Shown here: in pieces, positions 26,541 through 35,477 of the stretch
How positions within the stretch are numbered: the stretch's first letter is position 1
Layout of the letters: the number at the start of each line of letters is the position of its first letter
From: Haloglomus litoreum
GTDB taxonomy: Archaea; Halobacteriota; Halobacteria; Halobacteriales; Haloarculaceae
Length of the DNA stretch: 64,000 nt
Direction of reading: 5' to 3'
NCBI RefSeq assembly: GCF_029338515.1
Contig: NZ_CP119988.1
Span: 1,984,001-2,048,000 of the forward strand
Position numbers and translations under genes: made by a program
The notes under the pieces: generated by a model
What the model saw: the letters and a program-made list of their open reading frames with translations, nothing else
Told to the model about the DNA's origin: nothing
Databases searched by the model: none

Positions 26541-27254
26541 TCAGGTCGCGCGCCAGTAGAAGCGTGGCGCCAGCAGGAGGTACGCCAGCGCCGCCAGCAG
26601 GAGGCTCCGGGGGAACGCGCCGCCGAGTGCCGTCGGGAACAGCACCGCCAGCGCCTGCAGCGCTCCCAGGACGAGCGCGTCCCGGGCGTACAGTTCGGGG
26701 TAGGTCACCGGCGCGAGCATCAGGTATACGAACAGGCCGGTGACCCCGAGCAGGACCGCTGCCACCGAGGTACCGAGGGCCGATGCCAGCGGGCCCAGTC
26801 CGGCGAGGTAGCCGGCGGCGAGGATGGTCCCGGCCAGCGTCGTCTGGACGCCCTCGGTCGTCGCGCCGTCCACGTCCTCGGCGGTGTAGAGACCGAGCCG
26901 GAGGACGGCGGCCGCGACGAACAGCCCCGGTATCAACAGGCTGGCCGCGCCGATTCCGTCGAGCGTCAGGCCCCACTCCGCGCGGGCGACCGCGAAGACG
27001 AACACGGCGGGGGCGACCGCGAAGGAGGCCACGTCGGCCAGCGAGTCCAGTACCTGGCCCACGTCGGTCCCGCCGAACTGCCGGGCCAGCACGCCGTCGA
27101 GGCCGTCGGCGATGGCGGCCAGCAGCAGGAGACGGGCGGCCACCACCGGGGCGGTCGTGGCGACGGCGGCAGCCGCGAAGCCCAGCGCCGCGTTGGCCAC
27201 GGTCACCACGTCGGCGGGGCCGATCCGGCCGACGAAGCGGGGCTGGACGCGCAT
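26541..27254 (-). CDS. pssA: CDP-alcohol phosphatidyltransferase, PssA-type archaetidylserine synthase
   Basis: This 237-residue membrane protein has the CDP-alcohol phosphotransferase signature D-G-x2-A-R-x8-G-x3-D-x3-D: DGLDGVLARQFGGTDVGQVLDSLADVASF, written here only in parts, at about residues 50-78. About six membrane spans surround it. In haloarchaea the nearest well-known function is archaetidylserine synthase, which makes a polar lipid head group and is linked with archaeosortase-dependent protein anchoring (established in Haloferax). Archaetidylglycerol or inositol variants are alternatives. No PssD decarboxylase gene is adjacent. It is divergent from the TrkA-N/DHH gene, as in related genomes. 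Confidence 0.82.
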   Translation of the reverse strand: MRVQPRFVGRIGPADVVTVANAALGFAAAAVATTAPVVAARLLLLAAIADGLDGVLARQFGGTDVGQVLDSLADVASFAVAPAVFVFAVARAEWGLTLDGIGAASLLIPGLFVAAAVLRLGLYTAEDVDGATTEGVQTTLAGTILAAGYLAGLGPLASALGTSVAAVLLGVTGLFVYLMLAPVTYPELYARDALVLGALQALAVLFPTALGGAFPRSLLLAALAYLLLAPRFYWRAT

Positions 27255-27359
27255 ACCGTCGGCGTCGGCGTTCGCGCTCTTAGTCGGTTCGTTCTCCGGT
27301 CGACTGAGGCACCACGTGGACTCCGGGACGACAGCACCCGCGTTCCCGCTGACGGTGGG

Positions 27360-27365
27360 TTTTAG
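27360..27365 (+). promoter_or_regulatory. TATA-like box of the TrkA-N/DHH gene
   Basis: TTTTAG is centred about 28 nt upstream of the ATG at 27390. The spacing fits a leaderless transcript and confirms the chosen start. Confidence 0.45.
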
Positions 27366-27389
27366 CGGCTGGCCGCACTCGCCTGGGCT

Positions 27390-28943
27390 ATGGTGTTCCG
27401 GCTGGTGCTGGGGTGTGGCTCGGTCGGTCGCAGGCTCGTGACCTCGCTTTCGGGCGACGGGGACCTGCTGGTCCTCACCGACGACGAGTCACGGGTCGAC
27501 GCGCTCCGAGAGGAGGGCGTCGCTGCGGAGGTGGCCGACCCCACGAGCGCGGATGCCATCCGCGCCCGCGCCGGCCACGTGGACAGCGTCATCGTCGGGA
27601 GCCCGGCGGCCGCCCGGAACCGCGAGATCGCCCTCGCTGGGCGCGAGGCCTACCCCGATGCCTTCCTGCTGGCCTACACGGGCCTCGACGCGACCCCGGG
27701 TGACTGCGAGGCCCTCGCCGGGCTCGCCGACCGCACGGTCGACCCCGGGTCGGCGGTCGCCGAGGCGCTCCTCGACCGGGTCGGCGACGCCGGCTACCGC
27801 CTCCGCCGCCTCAACCGCGTGCTCAACGCCATCGATGGGCGGCTGGCGGTCGTCATGCACGACAACCCCGACCCCGACGCCATCGCGTCGGCGGTGGCGC
27901 TGTGCACGCTCGCCGAGCGTGCCGGGCTGGAGGCGGATGCCTGCTACTACGGCGACATCAGCCACCAGGAGAACCGGGCGCTGGTGAACCTGCTCGAGTA
28001 CGACCTCGTTCAGCTGGACCCCGACGAGGATCCCCGCGACACCTACGGGGGGTTCGCCCTGGTCGACCACTCTCGCCCGGGCGTCAACGACCAGCTCCCC
28101 GTGGACCTGTCGGTGGACGTCGTCATCGACCACCATCCGCCCCGGGGGCCGGTCGAGGCGTCGTTCGTCGACCTCCGGAGCGACGTGGGTGCGACCAGCA
28201 CACTGCTCACGGGGTATCTGGAGGGGTTCACGGTCGAACCATCGGCAGCGGTCGCGACCGGCCTCCTGTTCGGCATCCGGGTGGACACGAAGGACTTCTC
28301 GCGCGAGGTCTCCATCGAGGACTTCCGCGCGGCCGCGACGCTGGTCCCGCACGTCGATGCGAGCGCGCTCGACCGCATCGAGTCGCCCTCCGTAAGCGTC
28401 GAGACGCTGGAGTGCATCGGACGGGCCATCCGGAAGCGGCAGGTCCACGGCGAGGTCGTCGTCTCCTGTATCGGCCGGACGAACGACCGCGACGCACTGG
28501 CACAGGCCGCCGACACGCTGCTGGATCTGGAGGGCGTCTCCGTCACCTTCGTCTACGGGTACACCGACGAGATGGTGTACGGGTCCGCCCGCGCGCGGGC
28601 GACGGACCTCGACCTCGGGGAGGCGCTCCGGGACGCCTTCGGCCAGATCGGGAGCGCCGGCGGCCACGCCGACATGGCCGGCGCCCAGCTCCCGGTCGGC
28701 GCCCTGGCCGTCCAGTTCGACGAGGACGAGGCCGAGGGTGTCGAGCACGACCCGGAGGACGACCTCCGGGAGGCCATCGACTCGCGCTTCCTCGAGGCGC
28801 TGGACATCACGCCGGATCTCGCGGCCAAGACGGTGTACGGCCGGGGGAACTACATGGGCGGTGACGCGGCACTCCTGGGCGCGGGCGCCCGGGGAGGGTC
28901 GAACGTGAGCGAGGAGCGTGACCCACCGGACGACGGCACGTGA
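27390..28943 (+). CDS. DHH-family phosphoesterase fused to a TrkA-N (RCK) domain
   Basis: This 517-residue protein opens with a Rossmann fold, LVLGCGSVGRRLVTSL, typical of TrkA-N/RCK domains (about residues 1-130). A DHH phosphoesterase domain follows, with VVMHDNPDPDAIASA, VVIDHHPP and a DHHA1-like end (GSAGGHADMAGAQLP). The full metal site looks intact. Related proteins are often grouped with haloarchaeal RecJ paralogues. Others of this shape may hydrolyse small nucleotides such as c-di-AMP or pAp, which would fit a nucleotide-sensing RCK domain. That second idea is inference. It is divergent from pssA. Confidence 0.85.
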   Translation: MVFRLVLGCGSVGRRLVTSLSGDGDLLVLTDDESRVDALREEGVAAEVADPTSADAIRARAGHVDSVIVGSPAAARNREIALAGREAYPDAFLLAYTGLDATPGDCEALAGLADRTVDPGSAVAEALLDRVGDAGYRLRRLNRVLNAIDGRLAVVMHDNPDPDAIASAVALCTLAERAGLEADACYYGDISHQENRALVNLLEYDLVQLDPDEDPRDTYGGFALVDHSRPGVNDQLPVDLSVDVVIDHHPPRGPVEASFVDLRSDVGATSTLLTGYLEGFTVEPSAAVATGLLFGIRVDTKDFSREVSIEDFRAAATLVPHVDASALDRIESPSVSVETLECIGRAIRKRQVHGEVVVSCIGRTNDRDALAQAADTLLDLEGVSVTFVYGYTDEMVYGSARARATDLDLGEALRDAFGQIGSAGGHADMAGAQLPVGALAVQFDEDEAEGVEHDPEDDLREAIDSRFLEALDITPDLAAKTVYGRGNYMGGDAALLGAGARGGSNVSEERDPPDDGT

Positions 28944-28992
28944 GATGCCGGGCGACGGTGCGGGTTCGTCCCCGACCGTCGACAGGGGAGCG

Positions 28993-29000
28993 CTTTTGCT
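28993..29000 (+). promoter_or_regulatory. TATA-like box of the CBS-ParB gene
   Basis: CTTTTGCT is centred about 28 nt upstream of the ATG at 29024, consistent with a leaderless transcript. The frame remains open upstream to 28940, but this spacing favours 29024. Confidence 0.45.
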
Positions 29001-29023
29001 CTCGCGTCCCCCACGACCTGACG

Positions 29024-29830
29024 ATGGTAGACCGCGTTGACGAGAAACCCCGGGTCCGGGATTACATGACGCGGGAGGTCGAGACGGTGTCGGCCGACGA
29101 GACCGTGGGCGAGGTCTCACGGCAGATGGCCGAGAGCGAGGGTCACGGCGGCTTCCCGGTCTGTGACGGGCGTCGCGTCGAGGGGTTCATCGCCGCGCGG
29201 GACATGCTCCTCGCGGACGACAACGACCCCATATTCAAGGTGATGAGCCAGGACCTCGTCGTCGCGCACCCGGAGATGGAGGTGATGGACGCCGCGCGGG
29301 TCATCCTCCGGTCGGGCATCCAGCGGCTCCCGGTGGTCGACGACGCGGGCAACCTCGTGGGCATCATCTCGAACGCCGATGTCATCCGCTCACAGATCGA
29401 GCGTGCAACGCCCGGCAAGGTGGACAAACTCAAGCGGACCCTCCAGAACATCCACGACGTCGGCGCCTCCGAGGAGCGGCGCACGGTCGAACTCGCCGCC
29501 CTCCGCCCCACACAGTCGAAGGTGTACTCCGACGAGCTGGAGGGCCGGAGCTACGAACTGGAGAACGGGCTCGCGGAGCCGCTCGTCGTCATCGACAACG
29601 CCGGCGAACTCCTCCTCGCCGACGGCCACCACCGCGTCAAGGCGGCCCACAAGCTCGGTATCGAGGAGATGGACGCCTACGTCATCGTCCTCGACGAGCG
29701 GGTCGCGCTCGGGATGGCCGAGACCGCCGAGAAGGAGGACCTCCACGATATCGAGGACATCCAGGAGGTCGACTACGCGCACCACCCGCTCGTCGAGACG
29801 ACCCACCGCCTGCAGGAGAGCGAGCGGTGA
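29024..29830 (+). CDS. CBS-domain pair fused to ParB/sulfiredoxin-like domain
   Basis: This 268-residue protein has two CBS domains at about residues 10-65 (VRDYMTREVETVSADETVGEV) and 72-125 (MSQDLVVAHPEMEVMDAARVI). A ParB N-terminal-like domain follows at about 155-240: VELAALRPTQSKVYSDEL, then EPLVVIDNAGELLLADGHHRVKAA. ParB-fold proteins of this kind bind nucleotides (CTP in true ParB). The ADGHHR motif is close to the GxRR/GHRR catalytic box. CBS pairs usually sense adenine nucleotides. Neither a parA gene nor parS sites are nearby, so chromosome partition is unlikely; a nucleotide-regulated enzyme or kinase-like role (as in ParB-like serine kinases) is possible. Confidence 0.82.
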   Translation: MVDRVDEKPRVRDYMTREVETVSADETVGEVSRQMAESEGHGGFPVCDGRRVEGFIAARDMLLADDNDPIFKVMSQDLVVAHPEMEVMDAARVILRSGIQRLPVVDDAGNLVGIISNADVIRSQIERATPGKVDKLKRTLQNIHDVGASEERRTVELAALRPTQSKVYSDELEGRSYELENGLAEPLVVIDNAGELLLADGHHRVKAAHKLGIEEMDAYVIVLDERVALGMAETAEKEDLHDIEDIQEVDYAHHPLVETTHRLQESER

Positions 29831-29870
29831 GGGCGGGGGCCTTTTGCCCGCGCCACCCCAACGAGGGGTA

Positions 29871-30896
29871 GTGACCGATCCCACGGGCAGGCCCCCGACA
29901 GCCATCGGGGCCCCCGCCGTCGCGGTCCGGAACCTCCGGAAGACGTACGGTGGCGACGACGGCGTGGTGGCCGTCGAGGACGCCTCCTTCACGGTCGACC
30001 GCGGCGAGGTGGTCGGGCTCCTCGGGCCGAACGGTGCCGGCAAGACGACCACGCTGAAGGCCGCCCTCGGCCTGCTCGTCCCCACCGCGGGGAGCTGTGA
30101 GGTGATGGGCGTCGACGTCCACGAGGAGACGGCCCGTGTCTACCGCCAGGTCGGCGCGATGCTGGAGGGCGCGCGCAACGTCTACTGGCGACTCACGCCC
30201 CGCGAGAACCTCTCGTTCTTCGCCTCCCTGCAGGGTATCGACCCGCGGATGCGCCGGGAGGACCATGACCGGCTCCTCGACTCGCTGGGTCTGCTCGACC
30301 GCGCGGACGATGCCGTCAACGACTTCTCGCGTGGCATGAAGGGGAAGGTGGCGCTGGCCGCGACGCTGGCCCGCGAGACGCCCGTCGTATTCCTCGACGA
30401 GCCGACGCTGGGACTGGACGTGGAGGCGACCCGCGACCTCCGGAGCCGCATCCGCCGACTCGCCGACGAGGAGGGCCGAACGGTGCTGCTGTCGAGCCAC
30501 GACATGGACACGGTGCAGGCGGTCTGTGACCGCGCCGTCGTGATGAACGAGGGGCGCGTCGTCGCGGACGACGCCGTCGAGAACCTGGTCGGCCTGTTCC
30601 GGACCCGCGACTACGAGGTGACGGTCGCCGGGACGCTGGGCGGACGGCGGGCGACGCTGGAGCGGGAGTTCGGGGCCGACGGCTTCCGCGAAACTGCGGA
30701 CGGGCTCCGGTTCACCGCCACCGTGCCGGAGGGCCAGTTCTACGACCTCGTCGACCACCTTCGCGACGCCGATGTCGAGGTCGTCTCGGTCTCTGCGCGG
30801 GAGACGGACCTCGAGGAGGCGTTCCTCCGGCTCACGGGGCGGGACCACGGCGACGGGCCGGACCACGAGGGGCGGCCGGAGGTGCGCGCGGAATGA
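29871..30896 (+). CDS. ABC transporter ATP-binding protein
   Basis: This 341-residue ATPase starts with GTG. The Walker A motif is GPNGAGKTTTLKAAL, the signature FSRGMKGKVALAATLA, and Walker B VVFLDEPTLGLD, followed by the H-loop SSHDMDT. About 100 C-terminal residues form the extra domain seen in DrrA/CcmA-type exporters. It powers export of an unknown substrate with the permease whose start codon overlaps its stop by 4 nt (ATGA). The arrangement is typical of the ABC-2 type. Confidence 0.88.
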   Translation: MTDPTGRPPTAIGAPAVAVRNLRKTYGGDDGVVAVEDASFTVDRGEVVGLLGPNGAGKTTTLKAALGLLVPTAGSCEVMGVDVHEETARVYRQVGAMLEGARNVYWRLTPRENLSFFASLQGIDPRMRREDHDRLLDSLGLLDRADDAVNDFSRGMKGKVALAATLARETPVVFLDEPTLGLDVEATRDLRSRIRRLADEEGRTVLLSSHDMDTVQAVCDRAVVMNEGRVVADDAVENLVGLFRTRDYEVTVAGTLGGRRATLEREFGADGFRETADGLRFTATVPEGQFYDLVDHLRDADVEVVSVSARETDLEEAFLRLTGRDHGDGPDHEGRPEVRAE

Positions 30897-31756
30897 GCGC
30901 GGACGACGCCAGCGGGCGGCCGGACGGCGGCACCGTCGCACACGACCCACTCCCGGCGACCGAGCGGTCGGGCTCGGCGACCCTCCGGGAGTCGTACGTC
31001 CTCGCACGCGCGGTGGCGTACAAGTCGCTCATCCTCCGGATCCGGTACGCGTTCAACACCGTCACCAACCTGTTCACCATCTACGTCTTCTTCGCGCTCC
31101 TGTTCTTCGGGGGTCGGGCCATCGCGCCCCAGGCCATCACGGACTCGCTGACGGGCATCATCGTCGGGTTCTTCCTCATCCTGATGGCGACGGTGGCGTA
31201 CTCGGACCTCTCCTGGGAGCTCATCCGCGAGGCCCAGTGGGGCACCCTCGAACAGCTCTACATGTCGCCGCTGGGGTTCCGCCGGGTCGTCTTCCTGAAG
31301 ACCGCCGTCAACCTCGTCGTCGCGTTCGCGTTCGGCGCCATCCTGCTCGGGCTGATGCTCCTGACGACGGGGACGACGCTCGCGCTCGACCCGCTGACGG
31401 TCGTTCCGCTGGGCCTGCTCGCGATGGGGCCGGCTGTGGGCGTGGGGTACGTCCTCGGTGGCCTGGCGCTCCTGTTCAAGCGCGTCGAGAACGTCTTCCA
31501 GATCGTCCAGTTCAGCTTCGTCGGGCTCGTCGCGGCGCCGGTCGACACCTACCCGCTGCTGAAGCTCCTGCCGCTCGCGCTCGGTGCGGACCTCCTCCGC
31601 GACGCGATGGGCGGTGGGCTCCGGCTGTGGGAACTCCCGGTGGCGGACCTCGGGCTGCTGGTTCTGAAGGCGGTCCTCTACGTCGCTGTCGGCCACATCC
31701 TCTTCGGCTGGTTCGCGCGGCGGGCCCGCGACGGCGGCAAGTTGGGCAAGTACTGA
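30893..31756 (+). CDS. ABC-2 type transporter permease
   Basis: The 287-residue membrane protein has an acidic cytoplasmic N-terminus (about 30 residues) and about six spans, for example LFTIYVFFALLFFGG, GIIVGFFLILMATVAY and VVPLGLLAMGPAVGVGYVLGG. The segment EAQWGTLEQLYMSP is the characteristic cytoplasmic loop of ABC-2 permeases. It is translationally coupled to the upstream ATPase. The substrate (drug, lipid or peptide) cannot be read from the sequence. It converges with the small hypothetical gene. Confidence 0.87.
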   Translation: MSADDASGRPDGGTVAHDPLPATERSGSATLRESYVLARAVAYKSLILRIRYAFNTVTNLFTIYVFFALLFFGGRAIAPQAITDSLTGIIVGFFLILMATVAYSDLSWELIREAQWGTLEQLYMSPLGFRRVVFLKTAVNLVVAFAFGAILLGLMLLTTGTTLALDPLTVVPLGLLAMGPAVGVGYVLGGLALLFKRVENVFQIVQFSFVGLVAAPVDTYPLLKLLPLALGADLLRDAMGGGLRLWELPVADLGLLVLKAVLYVAVGHILFGWFARRARDGGKLGKY

Positions 31757-31785
31757 GCGCCCCCCGTCCCGCAGGCGCCAGCCGG

Positions 31786-32229
31786 CTACGACCGGGGCCG
31801 GTCGCGGACCGGGTTCGAGTCGGGTGGGTCCGACACGTACAGCACCTCGATGCAGTCCCTGACGAAGGAGGTGAGGTGGCCACCGATGGCGTGGTCCATC
31901 GAGATGCCCACCACGGAGCCGTCCGGGACGAGGAGGTGGACGACGAGCGCCTCCCCGAAGACGTACGTCGCCGCGTGGAGAGGACCGAACTCCGGATCAA
32001 GCTCGTCCGGGACCTGCGCGGCCTGGCCCGCCTCGGTGAGCGTCTTCACGCGTTCCAGGCGCGAATGGACGGCAGCTTCGGAGATGTCTCCGCGGACGAA
32101 ATGTACCGTCGCGCCATCGTCGTCGTAGACGACACACGACCGGAACCCGTCGTCGAACCGTCGCTTCAGGTACCGGACGAGCGCCCCGGGGTCGATTCCG
32201 TGTGCTGCCCCGTCACTGCCGGTCGTCAT
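31786..32229 (-). CDS. Haloarchaeal soluble protein of unknown function
   Basis: The 147-residue product is unnamed to me. It resembles a small haloarchaeal family with an alpha/beta fold: ALVRYLKRRFDDGFRSCVVYDDDGATVHFVRGDI, then TYVFGEALVVHLLVPDGSVVGISMD. No catalytic motif, membrane span or metal site is visible. The start at 32229 is chosen because it opens into the conserved part; ATG codons further upstream exist in frame. It is convergent with the permease and divergent from methylmalonyl-CoA mutase. Confidence 0.65.
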   Translation of the reverse strand: MTTGSDGAAHGIDPGALVRYLKRRFDDGFRSCVVYDDDGATVHFVRGDISEAAVHSRLERVKTLTEAGQAAQVPDELDPEFGPLHAATYVFGEALVVHLLVPDGSVVGISMDHAIGGHLTSFVRDCIEVLYVSDPPDSNPVRDRPRS

Positions 32230-32356
32230 GTGTGAGGTAACGGCCATCCCGGCATAACTGTTCCCGGCGACCAGCTCGATACGGCGGGGCCGGGGGTATC
32301 CCGAAGTGACCGCCCCCACGCCAACCTTCTTGCCAGCCGGACGCGAACCCCGACGC

Positions 32357-34057
32357 ATGTTCGACGAGGAGGACCTCGAATCCATCAGGGACTCGCGCGA
32401 GGAGTGGGAGTCGGAGACGCTGGACCCGTGGCTGGAGCGGGGCGGCGAGCGCAAAGAGGAGTTCGTGACGGTGTCGAACCACGAGATCGACCGGCTGTAC
32501 ACGCCCGAGGACGTCGAAGACCTCGATTACGAGGCGGACCTGGGCAACCCGGGCGAGCCGCCGTACACGCGGGGGCCGTACCCGACGATGTACCGCGGTC
32601 GCACCTGGACGATGCGCCAGTTCGCGGGCTTCGGGACGGCCGAGGAGACCAACGAGCGGTTCCACTACCTCATCGACGAGGGGCAGACGGGCCTCTCGAC
32701 GGCGTTCGACATGCCGTCGCTGATGGGGCTGGACTCGGACGACCCGATGAGTCTGGGCGAGGTGGGCAAGGAGGGTGTCGCGGTCGACACGCTGGCGGAT
32801 ATGGAGGTGCTGTTCGACGGCATCGACGTCGGCGAGGTGAGCACGTCGTTCACCATCAACCCGTCGGCCGCCGTGATTTACGGGATGTATCTCGCACTCG
32901 CGGACCAGCAGGGGGTGCCGCGCGAGCAGGTCCGCGGGACGCTGCAGAACGACATGCTCAAAGAGTTCATCGCGCAGAAGGAGTGGGTCATCCCGCCCGA
33001 ACCGTCGCTGGACCTCGTGACCGACACCATCGAGTTCGCCGTCGAGAACACGCCGAAGTTCTACCCCGTCTCCGTGAGTGGGTATCACATCCGGGAGGCC
33101 GGCTCCACCGCGGCCCAGGAGGCGGCGTTCACGCTGGCGGACGGCTTCGCGTACGTCGAGGACGCGATGGACCGCGGCCTCGGGGTCGACGAGGTCGCCC
33201 CACAGCTGTCCTTTTTCTTCAACTCGCACAACTCGATGCTGGAGGAGGTGGCGAAGTTCCGGGCTTCGCGGCGCGTCTATGCGCGCATCATGGACGAGTG
33301 GTACGACGCCGAAGCGGACGCTTCGAAGCGGCTGAAGTTCCACACCCAGACCGCCGGGCAGTCACTGACGGCCCAGCAGCCGCTGAACAACATCGTCCGG
33401 ACGACCGTGCAGGCGATGGCGGCAGTGCTGGGCGGCACACAGAGTCTCCACACCAATTCCTACGACGAGGCGCTGGCGCTGCCGAGCGAGGACGCGGTCC
33501 GCGTTGCCCTGCGAACGCAGCAGATTCTCGCGGAGGAGTCGGGTGTGGGCGACACGGTGGACCCACTCGGTGGCTCGTTCGCGATCGAGAAGCTGACCGA
33601 CGAGATGGAGGCGGAGATCATGGCCTACATCGAGGAGATCCGGGAGATGGGCGACGGTTCCGTGCGCGATGGAGTGCTGGCGGGCATCGACCGTGGGTAC
33701 TTCCACCGCGAGATCCAGGAGGCGAGCTACGAGTACCAGCAGCGCGTCGACGCCGGCGATGAGGTGGTCGTGGGGGTCAACCAGTACCAGATCGACGACG
33801 ACCCCGACCTGGATATCCTCCACGTCGACGAGTCGACCCGGGACCGCCAGCTCGCCCGCCTGGAGCGGGTCAAGGACGAGCGCGACGACGAGGAGGTCGA
33901 AGCGACGCTGGAGGCGCTGGAGGAGGCCATCGAGGCCGACGAGAACACGATGCCGTACATCGTCGACGCCGTCAAGGCGTACGCGACGATGGGCGAGATC
34001 ATGGAGGTCTTCGAGGCCCAGTACGGCGCCTACCAGGAGAAGATCGGACTCGCCTGA
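32357..34057 (+). CDS. Methylmalonyl-CoA mutase large subunit, catalytic domain
   Basis: This 566-residue protein is the TIM-barrel substrate domain of the adenosylcobalamin-dependent mutase, which interconverts succinyl-CoA and methylmalonyl-CoA. Motifs include RPGPYPTMY-like TRGPYPTMYRGRTWTMRQFAGF, TAFDMPSLMG, FYPVSVSGYHIREAGSTAAQE and HTQTAGQSLTAQQPLNN. The B12-binding small subunit is absent from this chain and from neighbouring genes, as usual for archaeal two-subunit enzymes. It would serve propionate, odd-chain or branched-chain carbon flow, which fits the nearby acyl-CoA and Liv-type genes. A weak TATA-like CTTCTTGC lies about 27 nt upstream. Confidence 0.92.
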   Translation: MFDEEDLESIRDSREEWESETLDPWLERGGERKEEFVTVSNHEIDRLYTPEDVEDLDYEADLGNPGEPPYTRGPYPTMYRGRTWTMRQFAGFGTAEETNERFHYLIDEGQTGLSTAFDMPSLMGLDSDDPMSLGEVGKEGVAVDTLADMEVLFDGIDVGEVSTSFTINPSAAVIYGMYLALADQQGVPREQVRGTLQNDMLKEFIAQKEWVIPPEPSLDLVTDTIEFAVENTPKFYPVSVSGYHIREAGSTAAQEAAFTLADGFAYVEDAMDRGLGVDEVAPQLSFFFNSHNSMLEEVAKFRASRRVYARIMDEWYDAEADASKRLKFHTQTAGQSLTAQQPLNNIVRTTVQAMAAVLGGTQSLHTNSYDEALALPSEDAVRVALRTQQILAEESGVGDTVDPLGGSFAIEKLTDEMEAEIMAYIEEIREMGDGSVRDGVLAGIDRGYFHREIQEASYEYQQRVDAGDEVVVGVNQYQIDDDPDLDILHVDESTRDRQLARLERVKDERDDEEVEATLEALEEAIEADENTMPYIVDAVKAYATMGEIMEVFEAQYGAYQEKIGLA

Positions 34058-34111
34058 ACGGCACTCGGCCGAACTGAAACCGATTTACGGCCCGCTCTCC
34101 TACCGGAACGC

Positions 34112-34513
34112 GTGTCCTCGTCGGACGAATCCACCACGCTCAGGGCGGCCGCCGCCGTCGGTACGGTCGTCGCCGCCCTGCCGGTGCCCGCGCTGGCCCC
34201 CGCCGCCGGCGGTGGGCTCGCCGCGGCCCTCGCCACCGGGAGCCGCCGACGGAACGCGGGGCTGGGTGCCGTCGTCGGGTTCGGGGGCGGTCTGCTCTAC
34301 ATCACCGGGTGGGCCGCGCTGGTGCTGGTGCTCTCGGGGACCTTCCCACCACAGCTTCCCGACGGTGGCCCGTTCGAGGGGTTCGCGCTGTTCGTCCTCG
34401 TGCTCGATGTCCTCGGTGGAGCCATCGGGGGTGTCCTGGGAGGCGGACTCGCCCGGAGGGCCAGGGACCGGGGGAGCACGAGCGAGCAATCCGGGCACGA
34501 ACAGCCGGAATAG
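34112..34513 (+). CDS. Small haloarchaeal membrane protein (DUF5518-like)
   Basis: This 133-residue protein starts with GTG. It has three or four glycine-rich hydrophobic spans (AAAAVGTVVAALPVPALAPAAGG, LGAVVGFGGGLLYITGWAALVLVL, FALFVLVLDVLGGAIGGVLGGG) and a charged C-terminus. The pattern resembles the DUF5518 family of haloarchaeal membrane proteins, from memory. No function is known to me. It lies 54 nt after the mutase but probably has no role in that pathway. Confidence 0.6.
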   Translation: MSSSDESTTLRAAAAVGTVVAALPVPALAPAAGGGLAAALATGSRRRNAGLGAVVGFGGGLLYITGWAALVLVLSGTFPPQLPDGGPFEGFALFVLVLDVLGGAIGGVLGGGLARRARDRGSTSEQSGHEQPE

Positions 34514-34595
34514 TTCGGAAATCTGGAACCCTCTGTCCGAATGGAGGGGATAGGATTATAATTTATCCATCTGTAGGAATATCGCGCGCTCGAAC

Positions 34596-35477
34596 CTACA
34601 GCAGGTCCCGACGCCGCCAGACGGCCAGCGCGCCGAGTGGGACGATCACAGTCCATGCCAGCAGCACGATGGCGGCGAACTCCGAGGTGACGGCGAACGA
34701 CTGGACGGTCGACTCGACGACCACCTCCTCGGTGGCCGGGTTGTAGTCCGTCTCGACGGCGCGTGTCAGCAGCGGGTGGCTCCCGGTGCCGAAGTCGGCG
34801 TACTCCGTGGTCAGTTTCACGTACGCGTTGAGGGGGTTGATCCGCCCGATCCAGTAGTACCAGTCCGGCGCGAACGGGTACCGTTCCGCGTCGGTCACCT
34901 CGAGCAGGACCGCCTGGAGGGCGGGCCAGCCGCCACGGAAGAGCGCGAAGAGGCCCACCGACCCGACCACGGCGCGGGTCGAGGTGGAGGCGACCGCCGA
35001 CAGCGCGAGCCCCAGCCCGACGAACAGGAGCGCGTACAGCAGCGTTACGGCGGTGAGGCCGAGCATCTCGACGTACGAGCCGTTCTGGAAGAGCGCCCCG
35101 ACGGCGGCCGTACAGACGAGCAGCCCCAGCGCGAGCGGCGCACCGACCGAGGTCATCCGCGACGCGAACTTCCCCAGGAAGGCGTCCAGCCGGGAGTTGG
35201 GCAGGCCCATGAGGAACCGGACGCTGCCGGACTCGCGCTCGCCCGCCAGCGCCGAGTACGAGCCGAGGAGGCCGACAAGCGGGATCAGCGCGTGCCCGAC
35301 GGCTCCGATGGCGAAGACCGCGGTCCGCTGGTCCGGCGGCGGGCCGTGGTTGTCGAGGGCGTACATCCCGAGGATGATGCCCGCGGTGGCGAGGAGGAGC
35401 AACAGGGCGACGACCGGCACGAGCCGCGACCGGTACGAGGACAGCAGGTCGCGCTTCCAGACGTGGCGATAGCTCAT
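34596..35477 (-). CDS. ABC-2 type transporter permease (second exporter)
   Basis: The 293-residue membrane protein has about six spans. It carries the N-terminal cytoplasmic pattern HVWKRDLLSSYRSRLVPVVALLLLL and the motif LGSYSALAGERESGSVRFLMGLPNSR, which marks ABC-2 permeases of the NosY/CcmB kind. Its start overlaps the end of the ATPase gene by 4 nt, so the pair is translationally coupled. Export of an unknown substrate is likely. The AT-rich 80-nt region downstream probably contains the terminator. Confidence 0.85.
   Translation of the reverse strand: MSYRHVWKRDLLSSYRSRLVPVVALLLLLATAGIILGMYALDNHGPPPDQRTAVFAIGAVGHALIPLVGLLGSYSALAGERESGSVRFLMGLPNSRLDAFLGKFASRMTSVGAPLALGLLVCTAAVGALFQNGSYVEMLGLTAVTLLYALLFVGLGLALSAVASTSTRAVVGSVGLFALFRGGWPALQAVLLEVTDAERYPFAPDWYYWIGRINPLNAYVKLTTEYADFGTGSHPLLTRAVETDYNPATEEVVVESTVQSFAVTSEFAAIVLLAWTVIVPLGALAVWRRRDLL

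Noticed and set aside
29024-29830. ParB-like gene as evidence for a plasmid or origin
   Set aside because: There is no parA, no Orc1/Cdc6 gene and no AT-rich origin repeat nearby, and the surrounding genes are chromosomal housekeeping genes.
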